A stretch of 64,000 bases of DNA. It comes from Alphaproteobacteria bacterium (GTDB taxonomy: Bacteria > Myxococcota_A > UBA796 > GCA-2862545). A program made the translations under genes and the position numbers. The DNA is taken from assembly GCA_020632925.1 (NCBI GenBank), contig JACKER010000013.1, positions 62,001 to 126,000 of the forward strand, in the 5' to 3' direction. The notes beneath the pieces were generated by a model, which did no database searches, was not told the origin of the DNA, and saw only the letters and a program-made list of their open reading frames with translations. Below are positions 25,687-35,369 of the stretch, one piece after another; positions within the stretch are counted from its first letter, which is position 1, and each line of letters begins with the position of its first letter.

Positions 25687-26745
25687 ATGGACCTGGACGC
25701 GTGGGAGCGCGACGCGATCGCGGCGCTGCCGGCGATGGTCGCGGACTACTACGCGGGCGGAGCCCGATCGGAGGGCACCTTGCGCGCCAACCGCTCGGGG
25801 TGGTCGCGCCACGCGCTGGTGCACCGGATCCTCGCGGGGGTGCGCGAGGTCCGGACGGCGGCCTCCTTCGCGGGTGTTCGGGTCGCGGCGCCGATCGTGG
25901 CCGCGCCGACGGCCTTCCACCGCCTGGCCCACCCCGACGGCGAGGTCGCGACGGCGCGGGGCGTGGCGGCGGCGGGCTCGGCGATGGTGCTGTCGACGCT
26001 GTCCACGGCTGCCGTCGAGGAGGTGGCGGCGGCGGCGCCGGGCCGCGTGGCGTTCCAGCTCTACGTGTACCGGGACCGCGGGGCGACGCGGGCGCTGGTG
26101 GAGCGTGTGCGGGCGGCGGGCTGCCGCGCGCTGGTGCTCACCGCGGACGCCGCGATCCTCGGGACGCGGTTCCGCGACGTCCGCAACGGCTTCCACCTGC
26201 CGCCCGGGCTGTCGCTGCCCAACGCCGCCCCCGAGGGGCGCACGATGGACGGGGACGGCTCGGGGAGCGTGCTCGCCCGCTACGTCGCCGACCAACTCGA
26301 TCCGTCGCTCGGGTGGGGCGACCTCGAGGCCTTCCTCGCCGACGCCGGGCTGCCGGTCTGGATCAAGGGGGTGGTCCACCCCGAGGATGCTGCTCGCGCC
26401 GCCGCCATGGGGGTCGCGGGGATCGTGGTCAGCAACCACGGCGGGCGCCAGCTCGACGCGGGGATCGCCACCGCCGACGCCCTGCCGCGCGTGGTCGACG
26501 CGGTGGCCGGACGCTGCCCGGTGTGGGTGGACGGCGGGGTGCGTCGCGGGACGGACGTCTGCGTCGCGCTGGCGCTCGGCGCCGACGGCGTGCTCCTCGG
26601 ACGCCCCGTCTTGTGGGGGCTGGCGCTCGAGGGTGCCGACGGCGTCCGTCAGGTGCTCGAGCTGCTGCGCGCCGAGCTCGTGGAGGCGCTCACGCTGATC
26701 GGCGTGAGCGACCACCGCACCCTCGATCGGGGTTGCCTGGGCTGA
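25687..26745 (+). CDS. FMN-dependent alpha-hydroxy-acid oxidase/dehydrogenase
   Basis: A 352-residue TIM-barrel flavoenzyme of the lactate/glycolate oxidase family. It has VAAPIVAAPTAFHRLAHPDGEVATARGVAAAGS, an FQLYVYRDRG strand, LVLTADAAILGTRFRDVRNGFHLP, the active-site signature GIVVSNHGGRQLD (catalytic His) and the phosphate-binding DGGVRRGTDVCVALALGADGVLLGRP. It oxidises a 2-hydroxy acid to a 2-oxo acid; oxidase versus dehydrogenase cannot be decided from sequence. The start ATG at 25687 has GGAGG upstream. It is divergent from dusA with 64 bp between starts. Confidence 0.92.
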   Translation: MDLDAWERDAIAALPAMVADYYAGGARSEGTLRANRSGWSRHALVHRILAGVREVRTAASFAGVRVAAPIVAAPTAFHRLAHPDGEVATARGVAAAGSAMVLSTLSTAAVEEVAAAAPGRVAFQLYVYRDRGATRALVERVRAAGCRALVLTADAAILGTRFRDVRNGFHLPPGLSLPNAAPEGRTMDGDGSGSVLARYVADQLDPSLGWGDLEAFLADAGLPVWIKGVVHPEDAARAAAMGVAGIVVSNHGGRQLDAGIATADALPRVVDAVAGRCPVWVDGGVRRGTDVCVALALGADGVLLGRPVLWGLALEGADGVRQVLELLRAELVEALTLIGVSDHRTLDRGCLG

Positions 26746-26926
26746 GGCTGCAGACTCGGGCTGCGCCTCAGGCTCCGAGCTGCCCACTACAGGCTCGGAG
26801 TGGACCATTCACGGGCGATGAGGGCAGTCCTTCCTGGAAACCTGCTGACGCTCGTGATCCTGTGATCTGGTAGCTGAAGCTCCGGAGTCCGGAGCCGAGG
26901 CGGAGCCCCGAGTCTGTAGGTCTGGA

Positions 26927-27003
26927 GCCCGAAGCCCGAAGCCCGAAGCCCGAAGCCCGAAGCCCGAAGCCCGTAGCCCCGTAGCCCGAAGCCCGTAGCC
27001 CGA

Positions 27004-27004
<1 letters not shown>
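26927..27004. repeat. 7-bp minisatellite GCCCGAA
   Basis: Eleven head-to-tail units: six perfect GCCCGAA copies (26927-26968) followed by variants GCCCGTA, GCCCCGTA (8 bp), GCCCGAA, GCCCGTA and GCCCGAT. The tract ends at the stop codon of the FKBP gene. The rest of the 258-bp intergenic region (26746-26926) is a degenerate mixture of ggctccgagc/ggagccc-like words with no recognisable gene or promoter. Confidence 0.95.
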
Positions 27005-28659
<1,655 letters not shown>

Positions 28660-28768
28660 GGTTCACTCCATCGGCTGGCCCCCTGCGTTAACCGGCGGTC
28701 GCCAGGGGGGCGACGTGACGGTCGGTCGCGCGAACGATACGCGGTGCTCTTCCGCCTGGAGGTCTGAC

Positions 28769-29872
28769 GTGACGTTCTCGATCCTGGCTGCGCTCGCAGC
28801 CTGCAGCGGTGGGGAGACCCACACCCCCGAACCCAAGCCCGAACCTGCCGCTCCGGCGCCGGCCGCGGCCGAGCCGAAGTACAAGGGCATGTTCGGCGCG
28901 ATGCCCGCCGATTTCAACAAGGGTGCCGCTCCCTCCAAGGAACTCGTCGATCTGGGTCGGATGCTGTACTTCGACACGCGTCTGTCGAAGGGCAACGAGG
29001 TGTCCTGCAACAGCTGCCACGGTCTGGATACCTACGGTGTCGACGGCAAGCCCGTCTCCGAGGGCATCGGCGGTCAGAAGGGCGGCCGCAACTCGCCGAC
29101 GGTGTACGCTGCCGCTGGTCAGTTCGTGCAGTTCTGGGACGGTCGCGCCGCCGACGTCGAGGAGCAGGCCAAGGGCCCGGTCCTCAACCCGGTCGAGATG
29201 GGCATGGCCGACGGTGACGCGGTCATGAAGAAGCTGGGCAAGATCCCGGGGTACGTCGACGCCTTCAAGGCCGCCTTCCCGGGTGAGGCCGATCCGATGA
29301 CGTACGACAACCTCGGCAAGGCGATCGGCGCCTTCGAGCGCGGTCTGGTCACGCACGACAGCAAGTTCGACAAGTACATGGGCGGCCAGATGGACGCGCT
29401 CTCCGCCGAGGAGCTCGCGGGCCTCGACCTGTTCGTGAGCACCGGCTGCACCGCCTGTCACTCGGGCCCGCTGTTCGGCGGCACGATGTACCAGAAGCTC
29501 GGCTCGGTCGTGCCCTACGAGACCGCGGACACCGGTCGCATGCAGGTCACGAACAACGAAGCCGACAAGTTCATGTTCAAGGTGCCGACGCTCGTGAACG
29601 TCGCGAAGACCGCGCCGTACTTCCACGACGGCATGGTCGTGACGCTCGACGACGCCGTCGTCAAGATGGCCAAGCACCAGCTCGGCAAGGATCTGTCGGC
29701 CGCGGACGCCGCCAGCATCAGCCTCTTCCTGAACACGCTGACCGGCGAGCTCCCCACGGACTACATCGCGATGCCCACCCTCCCCGAGGGCGAGGAGAAG
29801 GGCGCGAAGGCTGGCGGCGGCGGCGGTGGCGGCGGCGGCTCCAAGGCCAAGGGCAAGGCCAAGGCCAACTGA
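28769..29872 (+). CDS. Di-haem cytochrome c peroxidase (MauG/CcpA family) lipoprotein
   Basis: A 367-residue protein beginning with a short lipoprotein signal ([11 protein letters not shown]) and a Pro/Glu/Ala linker. It has the di-haem peroxidase fold: [26 protein letters not shown] (first CxxCH), [24 protein letters not shown], then [14 protein letters not shown] (second CxxCH) and [19 protein letters not shown]. It reduces H2O2 in the periplasm or modifies a partner protein. The C-terminus is unusual: ten glycines followed by [10 protein letters not shown], a flexible basic tail. The start is GTG at 28769 eight bases after GGAGG; the longer upstream frame lacks support. Confidence 0.93.
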   Translation: MTFSILAALAACSGGETHTPEPKPEPAAPAPAAAEPKYKGMFGAMPADFNKGAAPSKELVDLGRMLYFDTRLSKGNEVSCNSCHGLDTYGVDGKPVSEGIGGQKGGRNSPTVYAAAGQFVQFWDGRAADVEEQAKGPVLNPVEMGMADGDAVMKKLGKIPGYVDAFKAAFPGEADPMTYDNLGKAIGAFERGLVTHDSKFDKYMGGQMDALSAEELAGLDLFVSTGCTACHSGPLFGGTMYQKLGSVVPYETADTGRMQVTNNEADKFMFKVPTLVNVAKTAPYFHDGMVVTLDDAVVKMAKHQLGKDLSAADAASISLFLNTLTGELPTDYIAMPTLPEGEEKGAKAGGGGGGGGGSKAKGKAKAN

Positions 29873-29891
29873 TCGGCGGCCGTGAACGGCG

Positions 29892-29927
29892 CGCGACCTC
29901 CCCCCACTGAGCGCGGGGGAGGTCGCG
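29892..29927 (+). promoter_or_regulatory. Hairpin burying the ribosome-binding site of the 29928 gene
   Basis: Perfect 13-bp GC-rich arms (29892-29904 and 29915-29927) with a 10-base loop. The 3' arm contains the GGGGGAGG ribosome site of the gene starting at 29928. No T-run follows, so it is a poor intrinsic terminator. It lies 19 bp after the peroxidase stop, so it could uncouple the two genes or act as a translational switch. Confidence 0.7.
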
Positions 29928-30314
29928 ATGCTCGTCGTGGTTCGTGTGATCGACGTGATGGGTCGTCCGGTGCCGGGCGCCACCGTCGACGTGCTGGAGC
30001 TCGACGTGCCCGTGGCGCACGCCGCCGTGACCGACGAGCGGGGCGCCGCCAGGCTGAACGTCGGACAGGGTGAGGTCGCGGTCTTCGTGTCCATCGGCGA
30101 CCGGGCCGACACCCTGCTCGCGTGGCCGGAGCTGGGCCATGAGCTCACGCTGATCGTGTCCGCACCCCCGCCGGCGCGTCCGGTGACGCCGGTGGCGCGC
30201 GGACACGCGTCCCGCGCGACGTCGCCGTCGCCGGGCTACCGCGTCTACTTCCTGTCGGGCGCGACCATCACCGACCCCGTGAGCGGGACCTTCAGCCTGC
30301 ACTACCCGCGCTGA
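29928..30314 (+). CDS. Small carboxypeptidase-regulatory-like domain protein
   Basis: A 128-residue protein with no signal peptide. Its first about 75 residues (VVVRVIDVMGRPVPGATVDVLELDVPVAHAAVTDERGAARLNV) follow the carboxypeptidase D regulatory-like/CNA-B beta-sandwich pattern G-x-P-x-x-G-A-x-V plus T-D-x-x-G-x-a. The C-terminal half is proline-rich, then YRVYFLSGATITDPVSGTFSLHYPR. Function unknown. ATG at 29928 with GGGGGAGG seven bases upstream, buried in a strong hairpin. Its end overlaps the convergent AKR-kinase fusion gene by 13 bp. Confidence 0.8.
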   Translation: MLVVVRVIDVMGRPVPGATVDVLELDVPVAHAAVTDERGAARLNVGQGEVAVFVSIGDRADTLLAWPELGHELTLIVSAPPPARPVTPVARGHASRATSPSPGYRVYFLSGATITDPVSGTFSLHYPR

Positions 30315-31969
30315 AGCACGCGGGCGCCGAGCCTGGCCGCCAGGGCGCGGTCGGCGCTGCTGCTCACGAGGACCGTGGCGCGATCGAGGTCCGCGCCCGC
30401 CCGCCGCGCGAGCACCACCGCCAGCCCGGGCAGCGGCTTTCGACACCAGCACACGGGCGGCCCCGCCGGGTGGGTGCACACGTCGGCCACGACCTCGAGC
30501 CCCCGCTCGGCCGCCCGCGCCTCCGTGGTCGCGATCCAGCGCGCCCGATCGGCGCCGGGCGCGAACCCCAGCACCAGCACCCGCGCTCCGTCGGCGATCG
30601 CGCCCCGCAGCAGGTCCGGGTGACGTTCGAGCGCGACCGGGTCCACCAGCCAGGCCGGGTGCCCCTCGCCCGGGTCCCGTGCGAACGGGATCACGTCCAA
30701 CCGCGCGTAGCCCTCCTCCTCGTGCGGGGGCTCGACCTGCTGGCGGAAGCGGTGGAGGGCGCGCGGGGGCAGCACGGACGGGTTCTTGCGGTTGAGCGCC
30801 GCGATCTCGTCGGGCTCGGGGAGACGTCCGAGGAGGTCGAGGATGCGGATGACAACGTTTCGCTCGGCGTCACCGTCCGCCACGTCCATCCACTCGCAGC
30901 GGACCGAGGCCTGGTGGCGCCAGGCGGTCTCGACCACGGCGTTGCGGCGCGCCCGCGTCGGGTAGGTGTTGTCCAGCACCACCGAGCGTCCCCGGCCGAG
31001 CGCCTCGGACAGCGGGCGGAGCAGGTTGTCGAGCGTGCCCCCGCGCTCGTCGCGGTTGAGGCGGACGTGGTCCGGGTAGGCGCGCACCCGGCGGGTCTTG
31101 CCCGCGCCCGGCGTCCCCGCGATCAGCACGACCTCGGGCCCGTCCCCGGCGGGTCGGCGCTCGTGGCGGGGCAGCCGGAGCTGGACGCCCGCTTCGGTGC
31201 CCTCGTCCAGCGCGGCGCGGTCGACGTCGTCGAGCTCGAGCCGCTCCAGGAGGTCCTCGACGTGCTCCACGCGCGTCGGGCCGGGCACCGGGCACATCCC
31301 CAGGTCGCGCAGCCAGGCGAGCACCACCGCGGCGGCGGACACGCCGTGCCGGCGGGCCACCCCGGCGACGGCCTCGGTCGAGAGCACCTTGGCCGCGAGC
31401 TTCTCGCCGCCGAACGGTCGGTGGGCGAGGACGGGGATCCCGAGCGCGCGCGCGACCTCGATCACGCCCGAGCGGACGGCCTCGTGGTGGACGGGCGAGA
31501 CCTCGACCTGCAGCGCGGCGAGCGACACGTGGCCGGCCACCTCGCGCAGCTGACCGGCGGTGAGGTTGGCCACGCCGACGGCGCGCGCGATGCCCCGCTG
31601 CTGCACGCGGGCGAGGGCCCGCGCCGACGACGCCACCGGGGTCCGTGGGTCCGGCGCGTGCCACAGGCACAGGTCCAGGCACCCGACGCCGAGCCGTTCG
31701 CGGCTGCGCTCGGCCGCGTCGAGCAGGTGGCCGGGTCGTCCGTCGGGGCGCCAGGCGCGACCGTCGCGCACGAGCCCCACCTTGGTGCAGATGCGGAACT
31801 GCGCGGCCCAGGGGCGTAGCAGGCGCTCGGCGTCGCCCGGCGTCGGACCATAGACGTCCGCCGTGTCGAGCCAGACCACCCCGCGGCGCGCGGCGGCTTC
31901 GAGGACGTCGGTGGAGTGGGGCTTCTGGGCGAGGCGTTGCACGCCCAGCCACGCGCCGTCGACGGTCAC
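30302..31969 (-). CDS. Aldo/keto reductase - polynucleotide kinase - HAD-like fusion protein
   Basis: A 555-residue three-part protein. Residues 1-265 are an aldo/keto reductase with the complete tetrad Asp35 and Tyr40 (WLDTADVYG), Lys63 (CTKVG) and His104 (LWHAPD). Residues 278-432 match the kinase domain of PNKP-type polynucleotide 5'-kinases: Walker A GTPGAGKT (285-292), VRLNRDERGG, VVLDNTYPTRARR, then FRQQVEPPHEEEGYARLDVIPF. Residues 440-555 resemble GmhB/HisB-type HAD phosphatases, with the zinc motif CTH...CWCRKPLPG (Cys498, His500, Cys507, Cys509). The nucleophile DxD motif is not evident (WLVDPVAL) and the late GDxxxD is SSSADRAL, so phosphatase activity is doubtful. GTG start at 31969, overlapping the upstream stop (GTGA). 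Confidence 0.88.
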   Translation of the reverse strand: MTVDGAWLGVQRLAQKPHSTDVLEAAARRGVVWLDTADVYGPTPGDAERLLRPWAAQFRICTKVGLVRDGRAWRPDGRPGHLLDAAERSRERLGVGCLDLCLWHAPDPRTPVASSARALARVQQRGIARAVGVANLTAGQLREVAGHVSLAALQVEVSPVHHEAVRSGVIEVARALGIPVLAHRPFGGEKLAAKVLSTEAVAGVARRHGVSAAAVVLAWLRDLGMCPVPGPTRVEHVEDLLERLELDDVDRAALDEGTEAGVQLRLPRHERRPAGDGPEVVLIAGTPGAGKTRRVRAYPDHVRLNRDERGGTLDNLLRPLSEALGRGRSVVLDNTYPTRARRNAVVETAWRHQASVRCEWMDVADGDAERNVVIRILDLLGRLPEPDEIAALNRKNPSVLPPRALHRFRQQVEPPHEEEGYARLDVIPFARDPGEGHPAWLVDPVALERHPDLLRGAIADGARVLVLGFAPGADRARWIATTEARAAERGLEVVADVCTHPAGPPVCWCRKPLPGLAVVLARRAGADLDRATVLVSSSADRALAARLGARVLQRG

Positions 31970-32403
31970 CGACGTTCGCTGTCGCCGACCTCGTCGATGA
32001 GCCGCTCGAGCTGCTCGCGGGTCAGCGTGAAGTCCGTGGGCTCGCGGCCGTCCTCGGTCGCGCGCGTGCGGCGGACGGTGGTGCGCGTCGGCTCCACGTC
32101 CACCTCGAAGTACTCCTTGCCCCGGAGCTCGTCCGGTCGCGTCCGCAGGCGGGCGCCGCCGAGCGAGGGAGCGATCTCGACCGGCGCCACCCGGTCCGGC
32201 AGGCTGCGCAGGCGTTCGGGGAGCTCGCGGGCCTCTCTCGCCACGTCGACGGGCTGGTCCCGCTCGACCTCGAGCTTGCGGATCCGCACTCCGAGCCGGT
32301 CCGCCTCCACCACGTCCACCCGCGCGCGGTGGTCGCCGCGCTGGACCTCCGCCGTGCCCCCGTCGGCGGGGAGGGCGTCGAGCGCATCGTCGAGGCCGCT
32401 CAT
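31966..32403 (-). CDS. Hypothetical protein between spoVR and the AKR-kinase fusion
   Basis: Not recognised. A 145-residue soluble charged protein with no signal or membrane segment. Arg/Glu-rich beta-prone stretches (DHRARVDVVEADRLGVRIRKLEVERD, GKEYFEVDVEPTRTTVRRTRATEDGR) and a C-terminal helix (LTREQLERLIDEVGDSERR) are the visible features. The start ATG at 32403 overlaps the spoVR stop (ATGA) with GGAGG upstream inside spoVR. Its own stop overlaps the next start (GTGA). It is therefore translationally locked between the two and likely acts with them. Confidence 0.82.
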   Translation of the reverse strand: MSGLDDALDALPADGGTAEVQRGDHRARVDVVEADRLGVRIRKLEVERDQPVDVAREARELPERLRSLPDRVAPVEIAPSLGGARLRTRPDELRGKEYFEVDVEPTRTTVRRTRATEDGREPTDFTLTREQLERLIDEVGDSERR

Positions 32404-33941
32404 ACCTCCTCTCCCGGGTTCGGATCGCGCTTGCTGCGCTTGGCCTCGGTGCCGTCGTGCGACAGCCGGATGGGCTTGCCCTCGAGCAGCGTGTCGAGGT
32501 GCACCGTGCGACCCCACAGCTCGTACAGGTTCGCCATCGTCACCTGCGCCCAGTCGAGCTGGATGTCGCTGCCTTCGTGCTCGTGCCACATGCGCAGCTC
32601 GCTGCGGTTGCCGTGGTTCGCGTCGATCACGTAGACGCGCGGGTTGCCTCGCGTCGCCAGCATCATCAGCAGCTGCTTCTTCACGTCCTCGAACTCGCGG
32701 CTGTCGATCACCCACTCGTTCGCCTTCGGATCGAACTTGGTGGTGAAGAAGCCCTGCTCCCGGCAGAAGTCCGCGGTGAGGAAGGTGTCGAGGAAGGTCA
32801 CGTCGTTGTGCGTGCGGCGGACCTCGAAGATCTTCTCGCGTCCGAGCCCCGCGCCCGTGTCCCAGCGCGCGCGCTCGCGCGGATCCTCGACCTCCGTCCA
32901 CTCCTTGCCGAAGCGCCCCTTGTTCCAGCGCTCCTCGATGTGTCGGAACAGCTCCACACCCATCTTGTACGGGTTGAGCCTGCCCGGCTGCTGGTAGACC
33001 GTCCCCGAGTGGTGGTCGGCGTAGTCCACGACCTCGCTGTCCGACAGGATGTGCCGCGTCATCAGCTTGGTGTGCCAGTAGGTCGCCCAGCCCTCGTTCA
33101 TGATCTTGGTCTGGGCCTGCGGCGCGAAGTAGTAGGCCTCGTCCCGGAGGATCTGCAGGATCTCCTGCTTCCAGCGGGGCAGCGGCGCGTGCTGGAGGAG
33201 GAAGCCCATCACGTCCCGGACCGGCGACTCCGGGAAGTTCCGCATCTTGTCGAGCTCCGCCTGCTTCTTCTTGCGCTGGGCCTCGAGGAAGTCGGGCGGG
33301 TTCACGTACGGATCCATGTACGACTTGGCCTTGAGCTTGCCGACCGAGCCGTCGGACTCGGCCTGCTCGATCTGCTCCTCGGTCACGTCGCGGGTCCGCC
33401 GGATGTGCGGCAGGTAGGGGTCGATCAGGTTGTCGATCGACAGGCACACGTCGATGAACTTCTCGACCTCGGTCTGGCCCTGGCGATCCATGGCCGCGCG
33501 CACCCGGGTCGCGTGGTTCGCCATCTGGTCGAGCATCTTGCGGTTCGTGTGCGCGAACCACAGGTTGTTCTTGAAGAAGTCGACGTGGCCGTACACGTGG
33601 GCCATCACGAGCTTCTGGTCGACCACGAGGTTGTTGTCGAGCAGGTAGGCGTACGAGGGGTCGGTGTTGATGACCATCTCGTAGATCTTGGAGAGGCCGT
33701 ACTCGTACGACTTCTGCATCTCGATGTAGTCCATGCCGAAGCGCCAGTGGGGGTACCGCGTGGGGAACCCGCCATAGGCGGCCAGCATGTTCATCTCCTC
33801 GTACGTCACCATCTCGTAGACGACGTCGAAGAAGTCGAGGCCATAGCTCTTCGCGAGGGCGCGGATGCCGTCGCGCGCCTCGACCAGCTCCGCGGCGAGC
33901 TGTCGGCCTTCGCGGAGCATCCGGGTGCTGGTGTGACTCAT
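32400..33941 (-). CDS. spoVR: SpoVR family protein
   Basis: A 513-residue cytoplasmic protein with the SpoVR/YcgB pattern: KSYGLDFFDVVYEMVTYEEMNMLAAYGGFPTRYPHWRFGMDYIEMQKSYEYGLSKIYEMVINTDPSYAYLLDNN, HVYGHVDFFKNNLWF, NEGWATYWHTKLM, YADHHSGTV and NPYKMGVELFRHIEERWNKGRFG. Many conserved His/Glu residues suggest metal binding. The family is linked to sporulation cortex formation in Bacillus and stress survival elsewhere. It often travels with the kinase prkA and the VWA protein yhbH/yeaH, neither of which is next to it here. It heads a three-gene overlapping operon with the 32403 protein and the AKR-kinase fusion. Confidence 0.95.
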   Translation of the reverse strand: MSHTSTRMLREGRQLAAELVEARDGIRALAKSYGLDFFDVVYEMVTYEEMNMLAAYGGFPTRYPHWRFGMDYIEMQKSYEYGLSKIYEMVINTDPSYAYLLDNNLVVDQKLVMAHVYGHVDFFKNNLWFAHTNRKMLDQMANHATRVRAAMDRQGQTEVEKFIDVCLSIDNLIDPYLPHIRRTRDVTEEQIEQAESDGSVGKLKAKSYMDPYVNPPDFLEAQRKKKQAELDKMRNFPESPVRDVMGFLLQHAPLPRWKQEILQILRDEAYYFAPQAQTKIMNEGWATYWHTKLMTRHILSDSEVVDYADHHSGTVYQQPGRLNPYKMGVELFRHIEERWNKGRFGKEWTEVEDPRERARWDTGAGLGREKIFEVRRTHNDVTFLDTFLTADFCREQGFFTTKFDPKANEWVIDSREFEDVKKQLLMMLATRGNPRVYVIDANHGNRSELRMWHEHEGSDIQLDWAQVTMANLYELWGRTVHLDTLLEGKPIRLSHDGTEAKRSKRDPNPGEEV

Positions 33942-33967
33942 CTGTCGAACAGCATAGCCCGACGTGG

Positions 33968-34324
33968 TCAGGTGAAGGCGAGCGTGGCGTCCCAGGCGAG
34001 TCGCCAGCCGTCCTCCGTGCGGCGGAAACCGAGCAATGCCGCGCCCGAGACCGAGTCCACGTCGGTGGCGACGCTCCAGTCCACGACCGCCGTCGCGAGG
34101 TCACCGGACACCTCGAGCTGGCGCACACCGACCTGCAGGCGGCCCATGGAGGCCGGATCCGGGTATCGCTGGCGCAGGTTCGCCAGCAGCGCCTCGCGGC
34201 CGCGGGTGACGCCGCGGTCGGTCAGGTAGGTCGCGTCCTGCGCGTAGGCGGCGCAGAACCCGTCGAGATCGCCGGTGTTCCAGGCGTCCACCTGGGCCGC
34301 CAGCACGTGCTCGGGGTCGTCCAT
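33968..34324 (-). CDS. SnoaL/NTF2-like protein (DUF4440-type)
   Basis: A 118-residue cone-shaped NTF2-like domain: VLAAQVDAWNTGDLDGFCAAYAQDATYLTDRGVTRGREALLANLRQRYP, then a beta strand region ending GFRRTEDGWRLAWDATLAFT. Such domains serve as small enzymes or ligand-binding proteins; no specific activity can be assigned. The start is ATG at 34324, and a longer frame upstream is unsupported. It is divergent from the double winged-helix regulator, with a 20-bp perfect palindrome between them. Confidence 0.85.
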   Translation of the reverse strand: MDDPEHVLAAQVDAWNTGDLDGFCAAYAQDATYLTDRGVTRGREALLANLRQRYPDPASMGRLQVGVRQLEVSGDLATAVVDWSVATDVDSVSGAALLGFRRTEDGWRLAWDATLAFT

Positions 34325-34346
34325 GGCCCCGACGTAACGCCGTGCG

Positions 34347-34366
34347 CGCACCGTGCGCACGGTGCG
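34347..34366. promoter_or_regulatory. 20-bp perfect palindrome, candidate operator
   Basis: CGCACCGTGCGCACGGTGCG reads identically on both strands and lies in the 130-bp divergent region between the NTF2-like gene and the winged-helix regulator, 23 bp from the former. Three GGCGTT direct repeats (34393, 34411, 34423) lie closer to the regulator start. The palindrome suits a dimeric regulator; the direct repeats would suit the OmpR/PhoB-type domains. Confidence 0.6.
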
Positions 34367-34454
34367 GAGCGGCCGCCAAACGCACGATCGTCGGCGTTCC
34401 ATCGTCGCTCGGCGTTGGTACGGGCGTTGCGATGGGGTGCGGTGGGAGGTGGCC

Positions 34455-35369
34455 TTGCTACGCCTGACGACCTGCACCGTGGACCTGGGCGAGGGGCTCG
34501 TCCACCGCGCGAACGAGACCATCGCGCTGACCAGCCGGGAGCTCGCGGTGCTCCGGCACCTGCGCGCGAACGAGGGGCGCACGGTGAGCCGGGACGAGCT
34601 GCTGTGCGAGGTGTTCGGGTTGCCCGACGACTCGCTCAGCCGCGTGGTGGACACGATGATCCGGAGGCTCCGGGTGAAGCTGGAGGTCGACCCTGCCTGC
34701 CCCGAGTCCCTGTTGACGGTGTACGGGGAGGGCTACCGGCTCCGGTGCGAGGCCACGAGCCGCCCGCGGACGCGGACCGTGGCGCTCGACGTGGGCGTGG
34801 CGTGCCTCGAGACCGGCCGCCTGGACCGGGTGGACGGCACCACGCACGTGCTGGTCGGCGTCGAGCTCGTGTTGCTCGAGGCGCTGGTGGCGGCGCAGGG
34901 ACGTGTCCTGGCGGCCGACGAGCTCGAGCGCCGCGTGTGGGGCACGCTGCTCCCGCGCTCGAACCGCCTGCGCAACCTGGTCTATCGCCTGCGGGGACGG
35001 ATCGAGCGGGAACCGGGCCGGCCGGCGCACCTGCGCGCCGTGCGCGGCGTCGGCTACCGGTTCGACCGGGGCAGCGCGGGAGAGGACGACGGCGGCGTCA
35101 CGGTGGTGCTCGCGCGGGTCGATCGACGCTCTCCCCAGCTGCTGTGGGAGGCGGCGCGTCGGCTGGCCACCTCCACCGGGGGCCAGCTCTCGGCGCTGAC
35201 GGCCAGCGGCGTGCGCCTCGTGTTCCCCGAGCGCGCCGCGGCGGTCCGGGCCTACGAGGAGCTGGCGGGCTCGGTCCGCGGGCTGCAGGCCGTCGTGATC
35301 GGCGGGCGACGCCTACAGCCCGTACTTGCGCACCAGACGGCCCAGCGCATGGCGGCTGCTCAGGCCTAG
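34455..35369 (+). CDS. Regulator with two OmpR/PhoB-type winged-helix domains and a cyclase-like tail
   Basis: A protein of about 304 residues. Two tandem transcriptional-regulatory C-terminal domains are present: TSRELAVLRHLRANEGRTVSRDELLCEVFG...RVVDTMIRRLRVKLE...VYGEGYRL (about 1-95) and VGVELVLLEALVAAQGRVLAADELERRVWG...LRNLVYRLRGRIE...VRGVGYRF (about 105-200). There is no receiver domain. The tail (VTVVLARVDRR..LLWEAARRLATSTGGQLSALTASGVRLVFPERAAAVRAYEEL) resembles a class III nucleotide cyclase fold, without recognisable metal-binding Asp residues. The start is uncertain: TTG at 34455 follows GGGAGG at good spacing, and GTG codons at 34449 and further upstream are alternatives. The 3' end overlaps the convergent AAA+ gene by 57 bp. 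Confidence 0.8.
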   Translation: MLRLTTCTVDLGEGLVHRANETIALTSRELAVLRHLRANEGRTVSRDELLCEVFGLPDDSLSRVVDTMIRRLRVKLEVDPACPESLLTVYGEGYRLRCEATSRPRTRTVALDVGVACLETGRLDRVDGTTHVLVGVELVLLEALVAAQGRVLAADELERRVWGTLLPRSNRLRNLVYRLRGRIEREPGRPAHLRAVRGVGYRFDRGSAGEDDGGVTVVLARVDRRSPQLLWEAARRLATSTGGQLSALTASGVRLVFPERAAAVRAYEELAGSVRGLQAVVIGGRRLQPVLAHQTAQRMAAAQA

